A stretch of DNA of 64,000 nt from Paramacrobiotus metropolitanus (Eukaryota > Tardigrada > Eutardigrada > Parachela > Macrobiotidae): NCBI RefSeq assembly GCF_019649055.1, contig NW_026570353.1, positions 1-64,000 on the forward strand. Direction: 5' to 3'. Made by a program: the position numbers and the translations under genes. Positions 43,669-52,458 of this stretch are shown here, one piece after another (position 1 is the stretch's first letter; each line of letters opens with the position of its first letter). The notes under the pieces are model-generated. The model had not been told where the DNA came from and made no database searches. It was given only the letters and a program-made list of their open reading frames with translations.

Positions 43669-46600
43669 GAGGTCGGAGCGGACAGACTGCTGTTCCTGGG
43701 GCATGTTCTTAGTAAAAACGGAGTCCAGACCGATGACGAGAAAGTGGCCTGTATCGCAGAACAAAGCTGCCCGAGAACTGAACGACAACTCAGGTCGTTC
43801 CTCGGACTGGCCAACTACTACCGCAAGTTCATCCGAGGATACGCTCAGAAAACTTCAAAAATGTACGAACTCCTTCGGAAGGATAAAAACATCAAGCTCG
43901 ATTGGACGGAAGCCCACACGGCTGAGTTCAACGACATCAAGAAGGCGCTAACAGAAGCACCTGTACTGGCAAAGTTCGACCCGACTAAGAAGACCGTCAT
44001 CGAATGTGACGCAAGCGGAGCCGGACTTGGCGCGGTGATCTCACAAGACGATCATCCAATCGCCTACGCCAGCAGAGTCCTACGTGGACCGGAACTCAAC
44101 TATGGAGTTACCGAATGGGAATGCTTGGCCGTGGTATGGGCCGTGCAGAAATTTAAGCACTTCATCGACCACGGACCATTTACCGTAAGGACGGATCATC
44201 GAGCACTGCAGAATCTGCTCCGATGCGAGTCGAACCGACCTGGCATCAACCCTCGACTAACGAGATGGGCACTGGCTTTACAAGGACGGGACATAACCAT
44301 CGAGTATAAGCCAGGAGTTTTCTGCGACAATGCGGACGCCCTGTCGAGATGGCCACTCGAACGTAGTGATGACAAAGATCCACACGAAGAGTTAGACCAA
44401 GTCCCCAACTTCGAGGACTTCAAGGACGAAATCAAGGTCTGCACAATACGGACTCTTAGACGTCTGAAGGCAAATGCCTCAAAGAAAAGGAAGAAGGATC
44501 TGAAGGAACCACCGAAAATCCCCCCTCCACCGGTTCTCCCCGGATGCAATGTCATAACCGACTGGGATGACTTGAGTACCACAGAGGTCCGAGTCATTAA
44601 CATACCAGCACCGGAGACACCGGAACCGACCATTCGGACCGTCAACACGGCGGAAGACGACGAGTTGGAAGTCGAGGAGACACTCCCACCTCCACCCGAA
44701 CCGAACTTGGAACTTCGGAAAGCGCAGTTACGAGACCCGCAGCTACGCAAAATCATTGACGAACTGGAAAATCCAGAAAAACTCGACCACAAGTCGAAAC
44801 ATCTGGAACATTACCAGATGGCGCAAGGAGTACTGTACAGACTGAAGACGATCAACACAAAGTTGGAACGTTGCTTCGTCGTACCACTCTTTATGCGAAA
44901 TCAAATCATTCGATCGCTCCACGACGGAAAAACCGGAAACCACTTCGGTAGGGAGAAAACGATCGAGGCGTTGAGGTTGCGCTATTTTTGGAATAGGATG
45001 AATACCGACGACATCGCCTACATCGAGAAATGCCGACAGTGCATCATGGCGAACAAACAACGATGTCCACCACCGGGTAAACTTCAAAAGACAGAAGTCG
45101 GTGAAGCCTGGTATCGCATATACGCGGACTTTAAAGGTCCTCTTCCTCGGACGGAGACGAAGGGATACCAGTACATCGCAGTGGTAACCGACCAGCTGAC
45201 GAAGTTCACCGTAGCCCGAGCAACGAAGACGAATACCGCGAGGGAATTCGAACGGTTCTTCGTCAAGGACGTCCTACTGAAGTACGGAATGCCGACCTTC
45301 ATCCACTCAGACAGAGGGACACACTTTACAGCGAAGACGTTCGCTAAGGTCGCACGGATCTTCGGCATCCAACATACGCTTGGAACTGCCCATCATCCGG
45401 AAGGACAAGGACAGGTCGAACGGCAAATGCAAACGATTTGGGACGGAATAAGGAAGTTCTGCGATGTAAAAGACGGACACCGATGGCACAGAGCCTTGGA
45501 TTATGTCGTCTGCGGAATGAACCGAGCCGTCCATGCCGCGACTAAGTTCTCACCGTTTTACATGATGTATGGTCGAGAGATGACCATGCCACAGGACATA
45601 GTGGCCGGAACGAACACACCGGAAACCTTCACGGATAAGGAACAATACATCCGACGGATTAAAGAACGACTTCAGCGCTCGCACGAGATCGCCCGCATCA
45701 ACATTGATGAGGCATTCGAACGAAATGCTGAGCATTACAACAAGAAGAAGTCGAATCCGACCTTCAAACCGAGGGACAAGGTAACGGTGGAATTCCCGAC
45801 CAAGGACCCAGCTCGGAAGGAACGCTATGATGGAGTTTGGACGGTCATCAACTATGTTGGCCCAAACAACTTGCTCCTCCGATGCGAAGACGGACGGGAA
45901 GATACGGTAGCCGTCGACCGAGTTAAACATTGCCGAGTCGAGACAAGTCGACCTGCAACTCGGTCAACCGGACCGGTAGCCGACCCGACGGAAGGAAAAG
46001 CTAATCGGAAGCCGAAGAAGAAACCAGAAGAAACCGTCGAAAAACCTTCGGATCCGACTAATGACGCGGATAAAACCGAACCGAAGGTGAAGAACAAGCG
46101 AGGTCGACCTCGGAAGAAACCTCCGACCGACTTCGAGACACCGGCACTGAAGGAACTTCAGAAGCAAGATGTGATAGCTGCCGACCCAGCACCGACCTCG
46201 GAGGAAGTCGACGAGCACAAAGCTCAGCCGACCACCGAGCAACCGAAGAAGTCGGATGATAAGTCGGAAACGCCGGTCCAGCCAGCCAACCAACCAACAG
46301 AGGAACCGAAGTCGGCAACAAAGCCAGCTCGGAAAAAGAGGACGGTAAAGAAAACCGACTCGTCGGCACCGACTACAGAAGTCGTTGTAGCCGACTCGGC
46401 AGTCCAACCGACCAAGCCAAAGCGCAAGTACACGAAGCGGAAGGTCGACTTACCTAGCACATCGGCGCCGACCACGGAAGTCGTAGCGGCCGACCAGGCA
46501 GTCGAACCGACTAAGCCGAAACGGAAGTACGGAACAACTAAGAAGCCGAAGCTGACGGCACAACAGATGCTGGAAGAAACAGAAGTCGCTGAAGATGAAG

Positions 46601-46719
46601 CCCATAAGGAAATCCTCGAACGAATTACCGAAGGACGGGCAGACTCGGAGAAACCAGTCAAAACAGCAAAACCCAAGACACCCAAAACAGCAGTCACAAC
46701 AGAACAAACTCAGTCATAG
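43669..46719 (+). CDS. Pol continuation: RT thumb, RNase H, integrase with AT-hook tail
   Basis: In the same frame as the reverse transcriptase, directly after the TGA. Begins with the RT thumb (LLFLGHVLSKNGVQTDDEK). RNase H: ECDASGAGLGAV, WECLAVVWAVQKF, VRTDHRALQNL. Integrase: HHCC-like zinc region ending CRQC, catalytic aspartates in YADFKGPLP and HSDRGTHF, and glutamate in HHPEGQGQVERQ. The C-terminal tail of about 250 residues is rich in Lys, Pro and Thr and contains the AT-hook core KRGRPRKKPP, plus two KPKRKY repeats. Such a tail could steer integration to certain chromatin (inference). Confidence 0.88.
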   Translation, partial: EVGADRLLFLGHVLSKNGVQTDDEKVACIAEQSCPRTERQLRSFLGLANYYRKFIRGYAQKTSKMYELLRKDKNIKLDWTEAHTAEFNDIKKALTEAPVLAKFDPTKKTVIECDASGAGLGAVISQDDHPIAYASRVLRGPELNYGVTEWECLAVVWAVQKFKHFIDHGPFTVRTDHRALQNLLRCESNRPGINPRLTRWALALQGRDITIEYKPGVFCDNADALSRWPLERSDDKDPHEELDQVPNFEDFKDEIKVCTIRTLRRLKANASKKRKKDLKEPPKIPPPPVLPGCNVITDWDDLSTTEVRVINIPAPETPEPTIRTVNTAEDDELEVEETLPPPPEPNLELRKAQLRDPQLRKIIDELENPEKLDHKSKHLEHYQMAQGVLYRLKTINTKLERCFVVPLFMRNQIIRSLHDGKTGNHFGREKTIEALRLRYFWNRMNTDDIAYIEKCRQCIMANKQRCPPPGKLQKTEVGEAWYRIYADFKGPLPRTETKGYQYIAVVTDQLTKFTVARATKTNTAREFERFFVKDVLLKYGMPTFIHSDRGTHFTAKTFAKVARIFGIQHTLGTAHHPEGQGQVERQMQTIWDGIRKFCDVKDGHRWHRALDYVVCGMNRAVHAATKFSPFYMMYGREMTMPQDIVAGTNTPETFTDKEQYIRRIKERLQRSHEIARINIDEAFERNAEHYNKKKSNPTFKPRDKVTVEFPTKDPARKERYDGVWTVINYVGPNNLLLRCEDGREDTVAVDRVKHCRVETSRPATRSTGPVADPTEGKANRKPKKKPEETVEKPSDPTNDADKTEPKVKNKRGRPRKKPPTDFETPALKELQKQDVIAADPAPTSEEVDEHKAQPTTEQPKKSDDKSETPVQPANQPTEEPKSATKPARKKRTVKKTDSSAPTTEVVVADSAVQPTKPKRKYTKRKVDLPSTSAPTTEVVAADQAVEPTKPKRKYGTTKKPKLTAQQMLEETEVAEDEAHKEILERITEGRADSEKPVKTAKPKTPKTAVTTEQTQS

Positions 46720-46895
46720 GGCCATAGGTGTAAAACTTAGAATAAGTTTTAGGTAGCTTAACAATAGCTAGGTATAGATGGACCTTTGGTGTCGAAATGG
46801 AATCTCTTCAGTTGACCGGAACATCTTCAGTTGAATGTACGGGAGTTGGTAGAATTCTAACGCGCCGTATTTCCTTTCCTTGACAGCAAGCAACA

Positions 46896-47216
46896 ATGTC
46901 AGGTCGTCACCGACACGACCCACCTTCCAGCGGATCGAACAGCGGACGCAGCGGCAGCGGATCGAACCGATCACAGCCCTACCCGACTACTTACACGAGT
47001 CATCGCTCGACATCGCGATCGGATAACTCGCGGTCGGCCACGCAGACGCCATTACCGCAGGTAGATAATCCTAGTGCTAACTTAACAGCTAATGTGTTAG
47101 CAGGTCTTACGGTCGGGCCCCAACGTGGAGCGATACCGCCGCAGGTTTTGCCACCGAACACAGCAGTCGATAACACAGGCTGCCTGTGGAATCTCGGCAC
47201 TGGAACGGACGGATAG
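46896..47216 (+). CDS. Small serine-rich ORF at the 3' end of the gypsy element
   Basis: 106 codons from ATG. N-terminal half is Ser/Arg-rich (SGSNSGRSGSGSNRS); the C-terminal half has NPSANLTANVLAGLTVGPQR. No membrane segment, so not an obvious envelope protein. Occupies the place where env or accessory genes lie in some gypsy elements. Coding status rests on position, ATG and composition only. Confidence 0.4.
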   Translation: MSGRHRHDPPSSGSNSGRSGSGSNRSQPYPTTYTSHRSTSRSDNSRSATQTPLPQVDNPSANLTANVLAGLTVGPQRGAIPPQVLPPNTAVDNTGCLWNLGTGTDG

Positions 47217-48251
47217 GATAACCGACCTCGACAGAAGGTCGGATAACAACGGAACAGATTGGATGGAAGTCGACTGGACACTTCCATCGCCGAAACTCAT
47301 AAATTCCGACCGGACCTTCGAGCCAGTTCGACTCGGATTACTACAAACCAGGCTCGTGGTAGCAGATTGAACGGTTGTAACCGACCACTTTTGAACGGAA
47401 CTGCTGTACATGACGACCACACAGGCCGCATGACTCACATACAGCTTTCTCCGACCTGGACTTTAAGAATTCGGAACATAGCCGAATTTCCCCAGCCGCC
47501 GGTCGACTTACCGGTAGGCCGACCTTGGTCAAACCGACCTCGGTTCTATTCCCCATTCAGAGAGGATGCCTCGGCATTTGCAACCGCAACAGTGCCTCTC
47601 TATCCCGAACGGACGGATACGGGTCGGACGTAAGTGTTTAACCGCGCTTATCCGACCTCGGTGAATTTAACCGGTTACGACGGGTAACCCGGGAACCGAT
47701 GCCCCGGACCCAACTTACCGGATGAAATTGGACAGGAGACCCCGTGGAGACTCAACTGCCCCGTGGACGTCATCCTAGTCGAAATAAGACCCCCGGACAG
47801 ATTTTTGCATTTTTTTTAGCATTTTTCCTAACAAACGGAATTGTATTTTTCTAGTTCGATCTCTTTAACAGATCTGTTTTTGTAACCCCTTTGCTCACTG
47901 GAATTGTGATTAAACTTTATTTCATACTTTCTTTCGCGCTGTATACAACTTTCATCACACTTTTCTTTCACATTGTTCTCCGTTGCCAACAGAAGCAAGA
48001 AGCCAGCCGCCAACAGAAGCAACACCGGTCCAACGAAACGCCCGAGCGGCTTCCGGATTTTTCGGCCGTGAGTGGTTTCCACTCATGGGTTCGGAAGTGA
48101 AGAAGGGACGGTCGACTAGACACCGGACTCCCACTGCCAGAGGACGCGTACCAGCGACCCCACATTGGGTCCGACTGGAGAGTTGTGCGGTACTGGTGCG
48201 GTACCGAGTCGGAGCATCCTTCGCAGGAGCTCGGATTCCCGCCCAGAGGCA
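47217..48251 (+). other. 3' non-coding tail of the gypsy element
   Basis: Short frames only. CCGAC/GTCGG words remain dense. One frame at about 47891-48000 encodes a hydrophobic run (LYFILSFALYTTFITLFF) but lacks an ATG. No clear polypurine tract was seen next to the 3' LTR; the last bases before it are CCCAGAGGCA. Confidence 0.45.
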
Positions 48252-48687
48252 TGTCAGAGGCACATGACTGCGCCTGATGCATACGGCCCACCATGGACGT
48301 ACTTGCACTCAGGCTTGCCATATCGCCTCTCTCGCTGTACGTACGTGTGCTGCTGCACTGCACTCACATCCGCTGAAGCGGATATACGCAGCGCACACAC
48401 TGAGCATACTTGCTCTCTCGTTCCTCTCTCGCAGTATGACTCAGCGTTCATACGCTCGCGTTGGATTGAGTCCAGTCTGCGCATCATCACACAGCTGATG
48501 GCACACAGCACGTGCTTGCCGCCAGTTGCTTCTTTCACGCCTTGACGGACGCTCAAGAGCCTTTTTCTAGCATTCACTTGCTTAGCCATCAGTGCTTTGT
48601 TCTTGCATTCCCTGCTATTACGCAGTATTGTTCCTTTATTTGTACAATAAAGCATCACTCGTGATCTCCTCGCGCTTGCCTGTTACA
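48252..48687 (+). repeat. 3' LTR
   Basis: 436 bp, apparently identical to the 5' LTR, followed by the AAAT duplication. Confidence 0.95.
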
Positions 48688-49182
48688 AAATTTAAATTGG
48701 ATATTAAATTCGGTTACCGGTTATGAAATTCGGCTAAGCGTCACTCGTTCTCATACAGGGTGCGTTCATTTCCAGTCGCCACGCGAATCGACGCAAAGGA
48801 AGTTTTAGTTACCGTTTTCACTTTTATAGCGTCACTTCCGTTGGCGAAATCCCCATCCCGAGTAGAAGTTAACACTGCCGTAGGGGAGTGACGAAGGCAC
48901 TATCCATCTGCCTTATTTTTGCTCATATTGGTCATTTCTGTGGCTGTAGCCAGTGTGCGGTCGCATATTGCGCGGCGAATGTACGTCCATGTTTTCGACT
49001 TCTGTCAAAGTTTTCCTTCAATACGAATTCGTTTTATCCATTCCGTAGATTTTTGACTGCTTACGGAATAAAATTTAACGAACCGGCTTACCGACTTGGT
49101 TCGCGCAATCTAGAGGCCGGTACTTCCGTAGAAATTGTTTATACTTTTACTTTTATTGATGAGCGAATACAAAGTAAGTAAT
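48688..49182. other. Duplicated flank between the gypsy element and the LINE
   Basis: Sequence at about 49015-49115 (for example AACCGGCTTACCGACTTGGT and CAATCTAGAGGCC) matches the region around 56040-56145 downstream of F-box paralogue 3. It is therefore part of the duplicated F-box unit and not of either mobile element. Confidence 0.5.
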
Positions 49183-52100
49183 CTAACATCCACAAAAGAA
49201 ACATTACATTACGAATTTAACAAACAGCGGAAACAGGCGGCCGAATTACAGAGAACATTTGATCTAAATTAGCCGTGGCTGGTGCCGTTCCCAGGATGGA
49301 TGCCGCGTTTCCCCGTTGGACTTCGATGCTGAACCTCTGGCGCAGATATTCCGTTGCGCGTACCTCGCCTGTTTCCTGACGAATCATCTTGCCCACTTCA
49401 GTGATTAGCTGGGATGCTCCCGGTCCGAGTGGTCCCAATGTCTCGACGCCCACCGCACGGAACAGGTAGTCCTGCGTGATGTTCTGGTACTTCCCGATTT
49501 TCTTCCGTTCGGCCTGAGCCGCTGCTGCGCCGGCTTGCGTGGATGTTGCTGCGATATGTGATAAGGCCATTGTACATACACATGTCACATCCCATGTTAA
49601 CATCTTGCCTCGTTCCCATGGCACTAAGGTGACTCCGTCTGGGCGTTTGCCGTTGGTTCGCGATATACCCAAAGGCTCGAGTTCAGTCTCAATGGTGGCG
49701 GAGGCGAAGGCTCGTTTGAGCGTCGCGTTTAAGCTGCTGTGTCGTGACTTCCGGCCCCGACTTTTCTTACAGCTCAAGCCGTGGTAGCCTCGTGCGTCCA
49801 CCCATTCACTGCAAATGCATCGGTGCGGAGTAACGATCGGTGTTCCAAGACGCAGGCCAACAGCGATTCTTAATGCAGAGTCGTTCAGGAGATTTCCCAG
49901 TGATGCAGTTGGAAGTGCATCCAGCCATGCTCCGTTGTCCTTGGTGCTAACACCCAGGAGCCGTGCTTGGCTAGAAATGTCGGACTGGGCCTTTTCAGAA
50001 AGCATCTTCACGGAAGTTTGGATGACTGGTTCATCCCACATTTTCTGAAATTTTCGGGCTTCCACAGCTGGAAGATCGGCTTCCGTTACACGCTGCCACT
50101 CAGCTTCGGCGGTGCCGCAGTACACTTCCGGATCGAAGTCGGTTATTTCGGTTGCCAGTCGGGTCACTGAGTAAGCCGAGGCCAAGAAGGCCGGAAGAGC
50201 AAGCTTCTCAATACTCCGGATACCGAGACCACCTTCTGCAACTGGAAGGGATGCCTGCACCCAGTTCACGTCGGTGATGTTCACGTTGGTGATTGCCGAA
50301 AGGCATTCACGAATCATTACGTCGAATTCGGTCAGTAGTCCTCTCTGTAGATAACACCGAGCAGTGCGCAACTTATATGTCATTCTTACCGGTCCCATGC
50401 TGCATTTCAGTAGGTACAGGGCGTGATGAGCCGGTAGTAATTTCAGTCGCCGCACAATTCGGGCAATTTGTGCTGTCGCTGTGGTAAGCGCCCCCGCCAC
50501 GGCAGCATCGTGGAGTGGAGCGCCCAGGTACTGCAGCTCGCCCAACTGTGGGCACTGGAGATCGGGAAAAGACTGGAGGAAGGCTGTGATAACAGCCTGG
50601 CGTTCATCTTCGGTGCCTCCCACAACAGCCAATTCGCATTTCGCGATATTCAACGCCAGGCCGCGCATTTCCAGCTCTTCCTTCAGAAAACACAGGTCGT
50701 CGTAGACGTCATCTGGGTCCCCACCAAGCGCGTCATCGTCGAGGAAACTTTCCTTCAACTTCGATTTGAGGTTTTTATGTGGGCCGATTGTTGCTAGACA
50801 GTACAGTAGCGGGCCGAGGGGATCGCCTTGCTGTATACCCGCTTGCGACGAAATTTGGTAGCCTCCATGGAGCAGTACTGACGGTTCACCGTAGCACTGG
50901 CGCACGTACAGGGAGTATGCTGGTAAAAACTCTTCTGTAGCTTCCAAAATTCGATTCCTGTCGAGAGAATTGAAGGCATTTTTCACGTCCAGCTTAAGAA
51001 AAACCTGCGGTCTGTCTCCGTTTATAGCGTCTTCTATGAAGTAGCGTGCGCCGTGGACTGCTGCCTCCGCGCCTCCTTTCGTTGCGAAACCCAGTTGGAC
51101 AGGTTGCAAGACGCTGTTCAGGTGTGATGATCGGAAAGACACGGTACGAGACATGATCCGTCTGAGTGCCGTACCAACAGCGATAGGGCGAGTACCTCCG
51201 TCTTTCTTTTTAAAGGCGAACAGATTCGCTCCATACAGAATTTTTGCGATTTCAAGGGGTACCTCACCCCTTAGCATGATGTTCGTTACACCAGCCAACG
51301 AACTGTACAATTTTTTGGTAGTTTCTTGGTTCTTCACTGTTGTCAGCTCTTTCAAATACTGCGGCCGCATCCCGTCTGGACCTGCTGCCGATCCATTCGG
51401 GAACGCGCGGATAGCTTCCAAAATTTCAGCGGGAGTCACGGGAGGTGGCAGTGGGGTTGCAACACCCGAGGGCGGTTGCACATTCGACGGGTTTTGGGGG
51501 TGTTTTCCGAGTAACTGCGAATAGGTATCATCGGATGGCGGCATCACTGACTCTTCACTCACCAGCTGCTGTACAGCGCCAGCTACATTTCCGTCCTGAA
51601 GCTTGCGACTAACTCGCTTGCGGAGGCGCACTGGATCTTCAGGGTCCGTTGCAGGCTGTGCCTGCCTGCGTGGTTCTCCCTGATTGGCTTCTGGAGGGTT
51701 TTTCTGCTGCAGATTCTGACGTATCACATTGGGGTAAGTCATGTCTGATCTTTCACCAGGAGCTGCTTTTGGTTGCCCGAGAGTTGCGTAGCTGAACACG
51801 AGGAGATCGGTCCATGCTTCGATGGAGTTGCTGGAAGCGACGTTTTCCAGGGTGCTGTTCAATGCTTCGGCCACAATCACGCGTACACTTTTGGGGATGT
51901 GATCTGGTAGATGGACAAGTTCGCGTAGCTCAGCAAGTCGTGCTGGCAAATCTTTTTGGCTGGCTCGCTGTTGGGTGGTGGGGGTGGTACTGCGCCTGGC
52001 TTGCTGGGATCGTAGCCGTTGCTCTGCGGCCCGCTTGCAGTACTTGGGGGGCTTTTTGAGATGGTTCGCCAGGTAATTTGCACTGGTAAGGACTGTCTGA

Positions 52101-52244
52101 CACTTCGGACATTGTAGAGGATTCGTCATTCTCCTTTCAACAAAACGTTTGGGCAGCGACAGATCTGAACGGTAGGAGATCGAAAAAGAGTACTTACGGA
52201 GTATTGTTTATTATGTTATAGCACAATTATATTTTTTGCTGTAT
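49183..52244 (-). mobile_element. R2-like LINE, apparently full length
   Basis: Carries a single intact 970-codon ORF. Bounds were inferred by comparing the flanks with the homologous unoccupied site near 56218-56232 (GTAAGTAATTACG). The left flank ends AGTAAGTAAT and the right flank starts TAATTACTTTA, implying a short TAAT duplication at 49179-49182 and 52245-52248. No long A-tail is visible at the 3' end (49183 side). Unlike true R2, it is not in 28S rDNA. Confidence 0.7.
49217..52129 (-). CDS. R2-like reverse transcriptase and restriction-like endonuclease
   Basis: 970 aa from ATG 52129, no internal stop. N-terminus has one zinc finger (CPKC, then H, then C, residues 7-31). Reverse transcriptase motifs: GSAAGPDGMRPQYLKEL, KLDVKNAFNSLD (motif A), AGIQQGDPLGPLLYCL, and catalytic FLDDDALGG in place of the usual YADD. 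C-terminal: CCHC motif (CICSEW...YHGLSC) and restriction-like endonuclease signature KRPDGVTLVP...LTWDVTC. This single-ORF order (finger, RT, CCHC, PD-D/E-XK nuclease) defines the R2 branch of early non-LTR elements. The enzyme nicks target DNA and primes reverse transcription there. It looks functional; a truncated relative lies at 13750-14513. Confidence 0.9.
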   Translation of the reverse strand: MTNPLQCPKCQTVLTSANYLANHLKKPPKYCKRAAEQRLRSQQARRSTTPTTQQRASQKDLPARLAELRELVHLPDHIPKSVRVIVAEALNSTLENVASSNSIEAWTDLLVFSYATLGQPKAAPGERSDMTYPNVIRQNLQQKNPPEANQGEPRRQAQPATDPEDPVRLRKRVSRKLQDGNVAGAVQQLVSEESVMPPSDDTYSQLLGKHPQNPSNVQPPSGVATPLPPPVTPAEILEAIRAFPNGSAAGPDGMRPQYLKELTTVKNQETTKKLYSSLAGVTNIMLRGEVPLEIAKILYGANLFAFKKKDGGTRPIAVGTALRRIMSRTVSFRSSHLNSVLQPVQLGFATKGGAEAAVHGARYFIEDAINGDRPQVFLKLDVKNAFNSLDRNRILEATEEFLPAYSLYVRQCYGEPSVLLHGGYQISSQAGIQQGDPLGPLLYCLATIGPHKNLKSKLKESFLDDDALGGDPDDVYDDLCFLKEELEMRGLALNIAKCELAVVGGTEDERQAVITAFLQSFPDLQCPQLGELQYLGAPLHDAAVAGALTTATAQIARIVRRLKLLPAHHALYLLKCSMGPVRMTYKLRTARCYLQRGLLTEFDVMIRECLSAITNVNITDVNWVQASLPVAEGGLGIRSIEKLALPAFLASAYSVTRLATEITDFDPEVYCGTAEAEWQRVTEADLPAVEARKFQKMWDEPVIQTSVKMLSEKAQSDISSQARLLGVSTKDNGAWLDALPTASLGNLLNDSALRIAVGLRLGTPIVTPHRCICSEWVDARGYHGLSCKKSRGRKSRHSSLNATLKRAFASATIETELEPLGISRTNGKRPDGVTLVPWERGKMLTWDVTCVCTMALSHIAATSTQAGAAAAQAERKKIGKYQNITQDYLFRAVGVETLGPLGPGASQLITEVGKMIRQETGEVRATEYLRQRFSIEVQRGNAASILGTAPATANLDQMFSVIRPPVSAVC

Positions 52245-52458
52245 TAATTACTTTATACTGTACCGCGAATATTTATACAGAACCGGAAGAAACTTCAAAA
52301 AATTGTTGCGCTATAGTCAATATTGAATTTATCTGCTCATTCTGCTGCAACATCCTACGGCAATCCAGCACGAGCGCGCGGTCACTACGCTTGCTAATGA
52401 GGCCGAACGGCCGGACACCGTAAGAGAGCATAACCTGAGTAGGTAACTGATTCTAATT

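Larger units (their letters stand above)
32646..48687 (+). mobile_element. Ty3/gypsy LTR retrotransposon, 16.0 kb
   Basis: Bounded by two 436-bp LTRs that appear identical base for base, and by a 4-bp AAAT target duplication (32642-32645, 48688-48691). Order of coding parts: gag, zinc knuckle, accessory ORF, protease, reverse transcriptase, RNase H, integrase, small 3' ORF. Reverse transcriptase before integrase gives the Ty3/gypsy order. At 16 kb it is about twice the usual size, owing to a 1.3-kb leader, a very long gag, the extra ORF, a long region before the reverse transcriptase and a long 3' tail. Identical LTRs point to very recent insertion, yet the pol frame contains three in-frame stops. 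No envelope gene was recognised. Confidence 0.92.

Noticed and set aside
43660-43674. Selenocysteine at the TGA replacing cysteine in reverse transcriptase
   Set aside because: No SECIS-like structure was identified in the 3' part, and a point mutation is simpler. Kept only as an open alternative in the findings.
47891-48100. Hydrophobic frame as a possible envelope remnant
   Set aside because: No ATG, a single hydrophobic run, no cysteine pattern or cleavage site; position alone is not enough.
49183-52244. True R2 in ribosomal DNA
   Set aside because: Flanking DNA belongs to the duplicated F-box units, with no 28S sequence on either side.
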